From Daucus carota subsp. sativus (Eukaryota; Streptophyta; Magnoliopsida; Apiales; Apiaceae): a DNA stretch of 64,000 nt. The translations under genes and the position numbers were made by a program. How positions within the stretch are numbered: position 1 is the stretch's first letter; each line of letters begins with the position of its first letter. The DNA lies in contig NC_030383.2 of the NCBI RefSeq assembly GCF_001625215.2, positions 58,208,949 to 58,272,948 of the forward strand, in the 5' to 3' direction. This document shows positions 45,030 through 57,189 of this stretch, in pieces. The notes under the pieces are model-generated. The model worked only from the letters and a program-made list of their open reading frames with translations. It was not told where the DNA came from and made no database searches.

Positions 45030-47155
45030 ATGGATAATGATACTAAAAGAAGGCAACTTGATACTGGATCCAGAGCTGTTGACAAAATTAGCAACTTGTC
45101 CGTAAACTTAAAATACCTCATCCTTGAACGCTTGCCACTGCATGATGCCGCAAGAACAGCTGTCCTCTCAAAAAGTTGGAGAAATGTATGGGAAACACAC
45201 CCAGTCTTGGTTTTTGATGATGTATTTTTCTCCCGAATGGTTTCAGGAATAGATGAACAGGCCCAAGTATCTAATGTTTCAAGAACCATCAGTAACATTC
45301 TTTTACTTCATGATGGTTCTGTCTCCAGATTCCATCTTTCTGTTCCTTTAGAGTTTCCTCTTCATAAGTGTTTGGATGCGGATTTGTGGATCAAACGAAT
45401 ATCGAAAAGTGGGATTAGGATATTAAAGCTTATTAATATAACACCAGTTCCCTACACTATGCCTTCTTATCTGTTTTCGTGTTTGGAGTTGACAAATTTG
45501 ACACTTGATAATTGTATACTCAACCCACCCCAAAGATTTGGAGGTTTCAGGAATCTGATTAAAGTTAAACTCTCCCATGTCAGAATTACTGCTGACATGT
45601 CATTTGGGAGTCGACTTGAAAGAATGTTCTTGAATCTTTGCACTGGGATTAAACATCTGGGATGCCAATTTAACTATCAAAACAATCTCATTCGTGACTT
45701 GGTGATCTTTAGCAGAGAAAGAATTGATTGGCGATGGTTCGGAACCACCAAAAAAGTTCATTTTCTAGGTCTCTTGTTGGCAGGGTCTTCAAATTCTAGG
45801 AAAGACATCTCGGATTTAGCCAAGTTACTTGGGAATATGCCTAATATCGAAGATCTTCTCCTCGACAATTTTTTCTTGAGGGTCAGTAAAAACCATACAA
45901 ATTTCACAAATTTGTTCTTTTCCTAAAGGTCTATGAAAATCATACAGAATTTACGAATATGGTTAGCGAGTAACAATACATTTGAAAGTTTATGTGCCTA
46001 TTGTTTCTGACAGTCTACTGTTACTGCTTGTCATGTATATATGTAGTTTCTGGAGCTAGGTGCATCTCTTTCCAATAGACTTCCAACCACATTGGTGAAC
46101 TTGAAAACTTTGCTAGTTTCCTTTGGTGGAGATTGGGATTGGGTTTTTATTCACCGTGTCCTGTGCTTGATTAGAAGTTCGCCCAAGCTGAAAATCCTTC
46201 GTATATGGCCGGTGAGAATTAATACTGTAATCCAAACCTATCTTGTGTATTCTGAATGCGATTGTTATTCTCATAACTTTACAGTTGCTACTTCTCTATA
46301 TAGAAATCAAGAAATGAGTATAAGCAACGCATGCCTCCAAATTTGGATCTTTGTTGTCTCCTTAAAAGTTTTGGTCACTAATCAGTAAACTGAACTTTTT
46401 TCCTTCTTTGTTTATGTCTGCTTAAATATATCTTGTGTTGTCTCTTGTAAAATGTTACTTTTTATCTGAATAACTTTTGTATTTTCATCAAAATAATCAC
46501 ATTAGATACAATATAATTATAATTTATTAACATCTCAAGTATCATGTTGTCTGTTATATCCGAATATCTGCTGACTCTTGGTCCTTGTTTAAATTTGTTT
46601 CTTGGAACTGTTTTGTGAATAAAGCGTTGTCATGCATATACTGATATACAATCTTTTGTTATTTGAAAAGGTTAGGACTTGTTATTAGCAGAGATTTACT
46701 ATAGATGTCCACAATATTTCTCCTAGGAACAAAACCCTCTGTGGCTCTGATACCTGAATATTTCTGTGTTTACCATTGTGATAAGATTGGTCAGTGACTG
46801 AAATTTATGCATTTATATGTAGGAAATTGGATTAAGCAGAATGCATGGTACTGATTCAGTGGCAGCTAGCAGGGCTGAACAGTATATGCTATCACCAGAT
46901 TTCGTCAACACGATTCTTGATGAACTTGAAACTGTGCATCTAAAGGAAGTGAAGGGTTCAGGGTGTGAGCTTCATTTTATAAAGCTTTTGCTTGCATCTT
47001 CCCCTTCGCTTAGATGGATGAAGATTTCTAAAAGCGACTCAATTGGTGGTCCTAAAGAAGAGTTGAGGATTCTAGGAGAGGTGGCACGGCTCCCTAGAGC
47101 ATCCGCTACTGCAGAATTGATATGGACTTCTGCTGGTAGCCAGGATGATTGGTGA
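45030..47155 (+). CDS. F-box/LRR/FBD protein, copy A4, intact, about 449 aa
   Basis: Exons 45030-45881 (284 codons), 46047-46211 (55 codons) and 46823-47155 (110 codons plus stop) have phase-0 GT-AG introns. The F-box reads DKISNLSVNLKYLILERLPL with AVLSKSWRNVW; LRR LTNLTLDNCILNPPQRFGGF; exon 2 IRSSPKLKILRIWP; FBD-like ELHFIKLLLASSPSLRWMKI. The ATG follows a leader acceptor (CTCCCAG|C ATG). Compared with A2, the usual stop after ELIWT is replaced by eight extra codons (SAGSQDDW). Predicted SCF substrate adaptor of the At1g13570-like group; target unknown. The long leader intron is loaded with MITEs but splice borders are kept. Confidence 0.87.
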
Positions 47156-47734
47156 GAGTATCTGCTACTTTATAAATAGTATGAACTTAATTACTGGACT
47201 CTGGTAGCCAGGTTGATTGTACTCGTTAAAACTTTTCTGGAACGGTTTCCATCTTTTCAATCTGTTTAAAAGCAGAGCACTTTCTGACTTTCATCTTTTT
47301 CCATCAAGTTGTCTTATTAGTCATCATTAATCCCTTATTAGATTTTGAATGTCCGTTATTTTTATTGTTATGCTTGCAATGTCTGGGTCCTTGACATTTG
47401 GCATAATATTAGCGGGTCTTTTTAATAGATAGATGACTCGATCTTAAGTTTTTGATGTATAGTTATTTAATGAAAAATTGACTCAATCTCATAATTTTTC
47501 TCTTCTGGTCCTTTTTCCTCGCAAGATGTATGTTATTAACATTTGACTGTTCGTGTCCTGTGTTTATTCTGTAGATGTAGGTTAGAAGATGAAAATTCAG
47601 AGCTAAGTTACTTGAAACGTCCAAATTTAACAATCAAACCTACTTTTTTGCAAGAAAAAAATAGTATCAATTTGTTTTGATTCGGAATCTAAAATTCTGT
47701 TCAACAAATATGAGTGAAGAGATCGTGAAACTTG
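47156..47734. other. Convergent intergenic space after A4
   Basis: 3' flank of A4, partly shared with 59242-59560 (flank of A5). No gene is seen. Confidence 0.4.
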
Positions 47735-48100
47735 CGGGTTGGGCGAACTTCTGATCAAGCACAAAACACTGATCACAAATATCAATACAGGTGAGTAGTA
47801 GAGTGTTCAAGTTCTCTATTGTCTCACATTTTATGTAGTTTTCAGATTTGGCATGAGCTTTTTCACACAAACTGGTGTTTGCTAACAGGCTAATGAAAGA
47901 ATCTAAAAGATTTTCACCAACTTTCAAGAAAAAAGCCCGAGGCATTTTACTAAACAAATTCTTGTCACTAGTTTGATGAAAGACCGAGGCATTGGTGTGC
48001 AGGCAGCATACATGTATTGGTTTTACAGTGAAAAAGGATTGATGAGTTCCGTTATCTATTATCTGAAGTAAGCTGAAACACATACAAGTCTAGTTAAGAC
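47735..48100 (-). pseudogene. Type P F-box remnant P3 (exon 2 and end of exon 1 only)
   Basis: The - strand shows FFLKVGENLLDSF (end of exon 1, about 47940-47900) and an exon 2 piece ENLNTLLLTCIDICDQCF (about 47820-47760), the latter almost identical to P4 at 61050-60990. F-box and LRR parts are gone. Confidence 0.65.
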
Positions 48101-49195
48101 TTGAGCCATACAGAGAATTCCTTATTGTGAAAAATCTTGTAAATTCGAGGGTGGCTCCTAACCACGATTCAGTGACACTCCTGCATAATCCTGTTAGTGT
48201 ATAATATCCAGTAGCTGCTTCAGTTTTTCTTCAACCAAAACATACACTTTGTTGTGAAGATTCCTGCAGAGCAAAATTCAGCCCCATTAGACATAATCAA
48301 TAAGTTGTCACTTTTGCATTGCTGATCGGTAAGTCGTAAGTTTATTCCTGACCTCTATTGATCTAACAAAGTAATTTTCTTATTATCAACTGCAGGATAA
48401 TGTCCTATGATGCTACTGATATATTGAGTGCATCGAGCCTAAGCACTTGTCTTCTGATTTTGTCACCGCCCAAAACAAAATGACTATAAGAGTTGCAATA
48501 TTAGCAACTGTAAATAAGAGACTTGACATGGGAATAAAGTATGATCTTGCTCATCTCCATTGTCAAATATAAGAAGAAGTTTAGACCTTGAAGCTGAATC
48601 AGTACGTAGATAAATGAAGATTGTCTATCTAGCAGCTACTGAACCAACACGGAGACTCGTGACAAAAAGATAAAACAAATAAACTACGGAGGCTTTAATG
48701 TACATCAATGAAAACTTAATTATAACCAGGATCAATCTCTCCCTTCTTGTCATCTCAGAACTTTGTAAGCCTGGACAAAGTGAAAAAGAACGCAAGCAAC
48801 ATTGCATCGAACTCAAATGCAGCACACAGTCCTGACAGAGTAGAAACTAAATATGGTATCACCTGTAGTTGTATTTTTTATCAAACGTTAAGCTGTGAAA
48901 AGTCATATCCTGCAGCTGAAGCAGCAGTACTGACAGAGCAAGAACTAGAAAATGGTATCACCAGTAGTTGCTCATCTCAGCTCAATTTTTATGACAATAA
49001 CATATTATGAAGGTTCAATGATGACAATAAGTAACAACGCAGCTTAAGATAAAACAGAGGTGTGTCAGTTTCAAACATATTGCACACCCTCAACATATTG
49101 TTTAACAAACGTCTAACATAAACTCTACTGAGACAATAAAACATACTAACCACAGGGCTATTCCCTTAAAAGTCTAGCACTAATACTGCTAGTAG
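48101..49195. other. Spacer with type P upstream flank repeats
   Basis: About 48380-48690 pairs with 18400-18620 and 22440-22645. About 48860-49020 contains a partial tandem repetition of the stretch around 48830-48860 (CTGACAGAGTAGAAACTA). The end is the 3' flank of B3. No gene is recognised. Confidence 0.45.
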
Positions 49196-51420
49196 TCAGT
49201 TCCATACTATCTTTGCAATTGTGGATGCTCTAGGAAGCTGCGTCACCTCTCCTAGAATCCTCAACTCTTCTCTAGGATCACCAATGGTGTCGCTTTTAGA
49301 AATCTTCATCCATATAAGCGAAGGGGAAGATGCAAGCAAAAGCTTTATAAAATGAAGCTCAGACCTCGAACCCACTGTTCCCAATATATCCACAGTTTCC
49401 AGCTTATCAAGAATCAGGTCGACCAAGTCTGGTAATTGCAAATACTCTCCAACCCCCCTTACAGTCAATGATTCCATAGCAGCTACAAAATTTACTTTAG
49501 GTTTCTATACATATAATTTAATCCAGTTAGTGCCTTGTCTTGTTACAAGATTATATATGAACAATAATATTTAATGCCGAAACATTTTAAAAAATTGACA
49601 ATTTCTCTGGGCAACGACAATACCTGCTTTACTGCAAATACAACATACATTGAGACGGAGATATTCTTGTAGATGAAATTTATTTTTCATATAAATAAGG
49701 TAATTATTATATTAAAAGTACATAGAAAACTTCATTAGAGAATGCAAGTATATATATAAAAGAGATAAAATCAAATTTTCTTTTACATGAGAAAGGGAAT
49801 AGAATTTATGCTGACATGCTGTCTAGCTACATATCAATTTAAGAAGTCTACATATTTATATACAATTTTGTTTTTTTAGAAGTGAACCCAAATTTAAAAT
49901 TTAGAGTGCACGCATGATTATTTTACTTGTAAAATAAATTAATTTCTCTGTACAATTGGCAACACTACTAGTAAAACCTTTAATTTTGTCAGAAATTAAA
50001 TTCGACGGAATGCTGTCGTAATTAGAGCCAGCCGAAATTAATATGTTCGACGGAAAGCTGTCGAAATTAAAGTTAATTTCGATAGCCAATATTTTCTGTC
50101 AAAATATTTCGAGACACTTGTGCGAGGGAAATTTCCCGCCTCTAATTGTGAGAGGGAAAATTGCCACCAAATAAGTCTGGAATTTTCGGCCATAATTTCA
50201 ACAAAAAACGGTCGAAATTATATTAGATATTAAGCCCATATTCAGAACATATATGTCAAATGTAGAGACAGTTTCAGATGAAAATGAGTACTCACCAGCC
50301 TTATACGAAGATTTTGCAGATTGGGCGAGCTTCTAATCAAGCAAATAACAGCCTGAGTCTGAACCAGATCATAAAATCCAACAGAAACTTGTAGAAAGAT
50401 CAACTTATCCATTATTCTAAGTCTCTTAAAAACAGATGCACCTGGTTCCACAGACTTGAAATATACACATACATAGATATGTCAAGAAAACAAATTAAAA
50501 TCAGGGTCACGTTGAGTATTTCATATGTAGTATTGTATATAAATTAGTGAATAATTATATAGTATTTCATTGAATTTGTAAATTTTTTAATTTACCTTGA
50601 AGGGAACACCATTGAGGAGAAGAACTTGGATTTTGGGCATCTTGTAAACTAAGCTGTCAAGATTAATCAATTTTAGAGACCAAAATTCAAACATCAAACC
50701 AAAAGTTTCAACGTTCCTGGTGTATTTAAACCATTGCAAATTGATATATCCACAATAAGTGATCATCAACTTCCTGATATTGTTATCACAACCAAATTGG
50801 CCTCTCAAATTAAAAATCCCAGTGCAATATTTCAAATCCAGTGTTTCGAGTTGAGCACCGAATGACATGTCATCAGTAATTTTGACATGCACGAGTCTAG
50901 CATTGATGAGATTACAGAAGCCTCCAAATCCAAGGGGTGGACTGAGTATACAGTTATCAAGCGTCAAATCAGTTAACTCTGAACAGGAAAACAGAAAAGA
51001 AGGCATTTTGTAGGGACTAGGTGGTGTATGGATAAGCTCCAATTTTCTAACCCCGCTATTTGATATGTTTCTAATCCACAAATCGGTATGTAGAAGGGGC
51101 AGATATTTAGGAATGTAAAGATGGAACTTCAAAATAGTTCCACTATGAACCAACAGAATATTACTTATGGTTAATGAAACATCAGATGGTTGTTCAATTT
51201 TCTTAGAAACAAGATGCGAAAAAAATACATCATCAAAAACCAGTCCAGCCTGTGATCCCCATATAGTCCTCCAAGTTTTTGACAGTGTAGTTGTTCTTGC
51301 TGCATCGTGCAACGGCAAACGTTCTAAAATGAGGTGTAATATGTTTATGGGCAATTTGCTAATTCTATCCAGCACAGTGGCTCCCCAATCAGGTTGTCTT
51401 GCTTTCTTATGGGTTGCCAT
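49196..51420 (-). CDS. F-box/LRR/FBD protein, copy B3, intact, about 430 aa
   Basis: Exons on the - strand: 51420-50596 (275 codons), 50454-50296 (53 codons) and 49504-49196 (102 codons plus stop), phase 0 throughout. It starts MATHKKARQPDWGATVLDRI after a leader acceptor. The F-box is KLPINILHLILERLPLHDAA with TLSKTWRTIW; LRR LTDLTLDNCILSPPLGFGGF; exon 2 RLRIMDKLIFLQVSVGFYDL; FBD-like ELHFIKLLLASSPSLIWMKI. The last exon begins KPKVNFVAAMESLTVRG and has GAG where B1 has the stop TAG. It is the only type B copy with neither nonsense codon nor giant intron. A transposon sits at the 5' end of its leader (52352-53969), an MITE in its leader intron and a CACTA-like piece in intron 2. Predicted SCF adaptor. 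Confidence 0.87.
49965..50225. mobile_element. CACTA-like transposon end in intron 2 of B3
   Basis: Sequence absent from B1 starts CACTACTAGTAAAACC, a CACTA-type terminus. It carries repeated subterminal words (TTCGACGGAA, GTCGAAATTA, in both directions), typical of CACTA ends. The opposite terminus is not seen, so this is one end or a deletion derivative. Confidence 0.55.
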
Positions 51421-51493
51421 GCTTCTGCAAATAGAAAGACGTATTATTAAAGGCAAGTTTAGTTTTAAGTATAACCTATTACGTAGTAGAACC

Positions 51494-52012
51494 AAGGGGG
51501 TGTATTTGATTGGGATCTAAGGTTTGGTTTTTGTCTATGAATTTTAATTCGAATTTTCTATGGAGTGCCCAAGGGCACACAATAGTCACTAACTCCCATG
51601 AAAATTCTAGCTTTTGATTGGTGGATGGATAATAAATGTAAATGGCCCCCCTGCATTCACATAAATTCCACTAATTGTGCCCTTGGGCACACATTAGAAA
51701 GACCGATTTTAATTAATGGATTTTAGGTGAATTTGATTTTTCGCAGATTCTTGATAAAATATCGCAGAGTTGATGTAGATTTTTTAGGATTTAAACACAA
51801 TACTTTAAAATCTCATGGATTTTGGTGGGATTTCAAAGAACTTAAACAAAATCCATCATCTTATGAAATCGAAAAAAATCCATCAGCATTTGAATATCAT
51901 CAAATTTTAATGGATTTTAAACAATCTCAATTGAATACCATCAGATTTTTAAACATAATTTAAAATCCTGATTGAATACCGCCAGATTTCGTTGCATAAT
52001 TTAAAATCCCAC
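51494..52012. mobile_element. MITE in the leader intron of B3
   Basis: B1 and B2 leader introns are about 340 bp, while this one is about 800 because of a block from AGGGGGTGTATTTGATTGG to about 52012. Homology to B2 resumes at ATAATTTATTCACAA. Internal repeats of AAAATCC/GGATTTT words are present. Ends are not sharply defined. Confidence 0.55.
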
Positions 52013-52212
52013 TACATAATTTATTCACAATGGTAGAACCCTAAGATTCTGATACATAGTACTCATAAAAACATTATTTATTTTCTAAAATCGAGCAAAT
52101 ACTACAAACTAATTAATCTATTCATCTTAATATATAAAACCCATATAAGCAAACGATTTAACCAAGATCACTGAATCTTTAACAGAAAACAGAGTTCAAA
52201 ATTCATTTGAGA

Positions 52213-52351
52213 CTCAATCAACATACCTGAATTGAATACCAGTTTTTTTGCAGAGGGCAAGTCTGTGAGGCAGCGTTAAATAAGCTCTTGTGAGGACTTG
52301 TTTGATGCTTGACTGAGTGACGTACAGTTGCTCCTTTGGAAACGTTTCTTA
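52213..52351 (-). promoter_or_regulatory. Leader exon of copy B3, cut at its 5' side by a transposon
   Basis: Donor CAG|GTATGT at 52227/52226. The leader (CAAACAAGTCCTCACAAGAG and so on) matches B1 and B2 up to about 52351, where the element at 52352-53969 begins. The original promoter is therefore displaced by 1.6 kb. Confidence 0.55.
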
Positions 52352-53969
52352 GGGGCTGGTATTGTATCGTGATTTTTAATGACAAATTTTGGGAGTACAA
52401 CTTTAATGGATTTTATAGACTTTTAATGACTCTCGTTGACTTCTTAAGATATCAAAAACAATTCATGACTCCCGAGACAATGACTTTTAAAAACTTTAAC
52501 GGACTTTTTTTTTTACAAATTCATAACTTTGAAATACTTTAATAGACTTTTATTAAAATCATAAATAGCCTCTCTGAAACCCTCTAGACCTTTTGCTATA
52601 CCCTCTCGATCTTCTGTTATACCCAAGTTGGGTGTATATACTATAATACTGTTTACTGAATCATATTTATAAACATAATGTTAATTGTGACCTCGTATCA
52701 GATTTTCGTATTCACTTTTGATACTATAAATTTACGGATTTTAGAGTTCGAGAATTATATGTTTTTACTCTTCATATTTAATAATGATGTGTTTTGATAC
52801 CATAAACGGACTGATATAGCTCAAGTACGTAGAGTTGTTGGAAGACTGATCATGTTGCCTTTAATACTGCAACATTTTTGGTCTACTTAAGTAGTGCTTC
52901 TCGTCGATACAGAATTCTGCTTCACTTGATTCAGTCACTATATGTGGATTGTTAGGCTTGAAAGTGTACGGATGTTTAATTGATAGGTATGACCTTTGCA
53001 TGGCATATATGCCTGGTAGGCTCTGAATGTAGCTGAATTTTCGTTGTATGCTTATAAGAGCATCTCCAACGGCGTTGGCTATAATCGTTGGCTAAATAGA
53101 ACCTGTAAGACATTATGTAAAATTTGCTGAACCTGTAAGACATTTTGCTTCAATGGTATTGGCTATATTAGTTGGCTATAATTTAAAAATAGTATGTTAT
53201 TAATATTTTAGATTGTTAAAATAGAATATATCAGTTTAATATGTTAATAAATTATGTGCAATCTTCCTACAGATTTCCTTACAGGCCTGTAGAGGTTCGA
53301 CAAATTTAGCCATTCATAGGAGGTTGGCTAAATTTATAGACATCAGCTGAGCATGGTTGGAGTTGAGTTTTTCGAGTTGTTGGCTAAATTTTTTTATTTT
53401 AAGTATGCCAACTCACCTTTTAGCCAAGGGCTTTCAATAGTTGGAGATGCTCTAACAAGATTGAGATTTTCAACAATCTGTATAAATTAAAAATCATGAG
53501 TAGAAGCAAGTAGATCTATATGTATGTAAAAACACAGAATGATAATAGAAAATCATAATAGAGAAAAAAAGGAACCTTTTTCACATAGGATGAATTGGAG
53601 AGACTTTTTGCAGAGGATGAACCCTAGGTTGGAGCGACCGGTTAATTGAGGGAAGATAAAAGTCATGTCAAATCTTTTCAAAAATGGCCTGACAATTTTT
53701 TGAAAAAATATATGCAATTTTCCATAGAAAGTCATTAAAAGTCTATCAATTATATATTTCCACCAAAGTCATTGATATATTGAATAACAACTGACTTTTA
53801 ATAACTCTTTAAAAGTTGTAATTCAATACCTCAAACTTTGAAAGACTTTTTAGAAATCCTGATACAATACCTCTTTACTTTTAAAGAGTATTTAAAAATC
53901 TTGATTGAATACACCTAGATTTTAAAAGTCAATAAAAGTCATTGAAAATCATGATACAATACCAGCCCC
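52352..53969. mobile_element. hAT-like non-autonomous DNA transposon, about 1.6 kb
   Basis: Inverted ends GGGGCTGGTATTGTATCGTG and CATGATACAATACCAGCCCC are flanked by TTTCTTA on both sides (7-8-bp target site). Terminal regions repeat words like TTTTAATGACTTT in both orientations. No transposase is seen. A MITE (53058-53452) is nested inside. Confidence 0.75.
53058..53452. mobile_element. MITE with GAGCATCTCCAAC ends, nested
   Basis: Inverted ends GAGCATCTCCAACGGCGTTGG and TTGGAGATGCTC, with TAA on each side. About 395 bp. Confidence 0.7.
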
Positions 53970-56213
53970 TTTCTTAATAATCCCTACGTCATTTTGATTT
54001 TCCGGTATATTTTTATTGAAATTTATATGTGTTATATAAATAAAAAAATAACAAAAATTATATTATTATTAATTATTTGAGTTATTTTAATATGTAACTT
54101 TCAGATTTTAGAAATAACAAATAAATAATTTTTAATATTTAATCAAAAATTGATGAACATGATTTTTTAAAAACTAAAATAGACATGTAAAAGGAGACGG
54201 ATGCAATATTACCTTATTTTTTTTGTCTGACTGGTTTCCATAAAATTACAGTCAAATTTATAATTTATTAATTTTTGAATTATATTAAAAATCAAATTCA
54301 GCCATCAATATTTATTCGACATATAATCGTTGGCAGTTGTTTCTCTCTTAAAACATTTCGACTCAAAAGTATATCATTTTAGAAAAATTTAATTTGTAGA
54401 AAATTTTAATTTATTTGTCCATGATTTATAGGCTGTTTATGAATTTATGTCCTTGAAAAAAAAATCAAACGTTTTGATATCCAAATTTTCAAAAAATATG
54501 ATCAAGTCCTTTAATCATAATTTGATGTTAATGTGGAAACTGAAAAAAAAATTACTAAAATGAAAAATCAAAATTTCACATATATATTATAATAAAATTT
54601 TGTAATGTTAATATACGAGTGATTTAAAGAATACGGGCCTATTATATTATATGTATGGAAGAAAGATTAATAATTATGTGACATTTCTTTGTAATGATTA
54701 TATTTGTGAGGTTTATCTGCTTCACGGGCTAAATTATTAAAAATTATTTAACATATCCCACAAATATATTAATTTAATCACATCTATTAATAATTAAAGG
54801 ATGAGCAAAAAATGAATAAATCTGAAACAAAAGTTAATAGGGCTTTTTTCATAAATACCCAAAGACAAAAAGAATTTTACAAGAATACTATTACTTTTTA
54901 AAATAAATTACAAAAATACTATGTCCTAAAAATATTTGTTATAAGGAGGTTGCATTTACAATATATCAACAACCATGGGAAACCAACAGTTACATCCCAT
55001 TGTTCTCTCTACTCTCTCTCCCTCCTTCCCTCCCTCACCTCGATGCGGCCACTCTCTCAAACCTTGACGATCCATCGACATCAACACAACCCCAACAAAC
55101 AAAGAAACCATCACGAACAATCAACCCTCAAATACACACAACCATCAATCACACACATAATTGTATACAAATACCTATATGATTACTTTAATCGAGAAAG
55201 AACAATTTTTGATTTCTCCAAAATATGAAACACAATTCATCTCACCGATTGAGAGAGTGAAGCAAGACAGCGGGAGAAGCGAAGAGAGAGGCAGACAGAG
55301 AGAAAGAGAGTGAGAATAGATAGGGAGAGCAAAAATCGGATTTTACAAATTATAGTTAGATTTTAAGAAAAGAACGTAAATTTGCAAATTTTTTAAGGAG
55401 GTGGTATCATTGCAATTAATATGTTTAAAAAGGGTATATTGGATAAATACTCAAAGTTAATATTAATAAAACGAATTTTAATTTGATGATTTATATGTAT
55501 ATATGTAGCAGATTCCATCATTAATTAATACTCCATTATCTCTAAAAACTTTTCTCATTCGATATGTCGGGACTGTTCATAACATGAGACAAATTACTAA
55601 TTTACATCTGATCTATAAGACTAAATATAGTCATGAATGATTTTGTTGGATTCGTATTTGTGAGTACTTTAATACGATGAAGTTTTTATATTTAATACTA
55701 ATACGAAATTAAAGATATTAATGAGAAAAAATGTGTGTTGGCAAGCGTGACAAAAAAAACAGAAAAGTATTAAGAGACAGAAGGAGTATGAATGAAACTG
55801 GTCAAATATTATCAATTAGAATTTGAGAAAATATTAGGAATAATTTTTGAAGTACGTAGTATTTTTTATAAATCATAACCACTTCCCTGGCATTTAAGCA
55901 TTTTTTTATCATTTTCTTTTTTAGGCGTTCAATCCAAAGCTTTACCTCTCAAAACTTATTAAATATAATAAAATTTTATAATATAAAAATCAACTTCCGC
56001 CATTAATATTTATTATTTTATACTATTACAACTGTACCCTCCTCCCATCTTGGCTTATCACATTGGGCAAGGAATGTATTTGAGATAATCTTTTCGAACA
56101 AACCCTTATGCCAGAACCAAACGACCACTTGATATGATCTCCGAGGGGGGAGTGACTAGCCGAGCTTTACGGTACGACTGTACGAAAGGAAGCTAACAGG
56201 ATAGAGAATGCAA
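53970..56213. other. AT-rich intergenic DNA between B3 and A5
   Basis: No gene is seen. About 54840-55460 contains a stretch with GGAGGTTGCATTTACAA and a CT-rich then GA-rich centre, related at its start to 340-570, probably a degenerate repeat. Near 56140-56210 the sequence becomes homologous to the A4 leader region (ACTGTACGAAAGGAAGCTAA). Confidence 0.45.
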
Positions 56214-56221
56214 CACGTGTC
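56214..56221 (+). promoter_or_regulatory. G-box CACGTGTC, first of two upstream of copy A5
   Basis: AATGCAACACGTGTCATGCA matches the type A leader context but is cut short: the leader exon beyond it is missing and the sequence jumps into the leader intron. A second CACGTGTCACTCTG follows at 56596, so the A5 leader region is itself partly duplicated. Confidence 0.45.
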
Positions 56222-56595
56222 ATGCATATTTGATAAATCTTTATAAAGGTTTTTGAAATTTCTTTTGATTCTTGTTTTACTCATTAGAATGTTTGTTTAC
56301 GTGAATATTCTTGAAGTCTTATATGTCTAAATATGTTTATATCTCACACTGCTTTGTTGAATGGCTTGTTTGTATGAGTCTTGTGAAGATGAAAACATTC
56401 ACTGTTCTTTAATTAGGAGATTTCTGATCTACACAAGTAATCAAATTTTGATGGTTTCTATTAAATAAAAGTTATATGAAATTATTTGGCAAAAGAAAAA
56501 AAGTTATATGAAATTATATATGTGCCAAGGGCCCAAGAGCAATTTATAATATGATGATTACGAGGGAAGCCAAGGAGGATCGTTAGAGATAGCAA

Positions 56596-56603
56596 CACGT
56601 GTC
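56596..56603 (+). promoter_or_regulatory. G-box CACGTGTC, second upstream of copy A5
   Basis: The GATAGCAACACGTGTCACTC context is as in A1, A2 and A4. The leader exon following it breaks off near 56645 before a recognisable donor. Confidence 0.45.
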
Positions 56604-56976
56604 ACTCTGTATTGAGAAACGCTCATCCCAAAACATGAGTTTCTTAGGAAGCTGAATAGATTTACTTGTCATATATCATACTTTAAATTTGTGTTAGTAA
56701 TCTTGTTTTTACTTGGAACAGAATTTGTAGCAAAATCTAAGACTGCGTTCACCTGGTGAGAATGGAATCAGAAGGACTGGAATGAAAAATTATAAACAAA
56801 TTTTATAGAGAGAGAAGATTGTACGACTGAAATAGTGAATGAAGATGAAAACATACATTGTTCTAATAAAATAAAGTATATGGAATTATGTGCTATGAGA
56901 AATTTATAAGAACTACCACCAAGAATACTGAATGCTTTTTGTGGGTAGTATCTTTTTCATTTTGATCTCTACCAGC

Positions 56977-57040
56977 ATGGCGAATAGAAGGCGACTTGAT
57001 AGTAAATCCAAAGTTGTTGATAGATTTAGCAACTTAAAAT
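56977..57040 (+). pseudogene. Truncated first coding exon upstream of copy A5
   Basis: CTACCAG|C ATG, then MANRRRLDSKSKVVDRFSNL, then divergence at ATCCTGTGTGTG. It is the counterpart of 44842-44910, so the truncated unit existed before A4 and A5 separated. Confidence 0.6.
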
Positions 57041-57189
57041 CCTGTGTGTGTGTTAGTCTTTGGGTTACCAATTTGGGTTACCAATATTATTCTTTGGAGT
57101 ATGGAATGAGCTTCTTAATTAGTCACTACCACTTCCAATACTATATACTTGTTGTGAATAGTATCTCTTTCATTTTGATGTCTACCAGC

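Noticed and set aside
54950..55228. Open frame rich in His/Asn/Thr on +
   Set aside because: It derives from a CT-rich/CA-rich low-complexity tract; two overlapping frames are equally open, as expected by composition.
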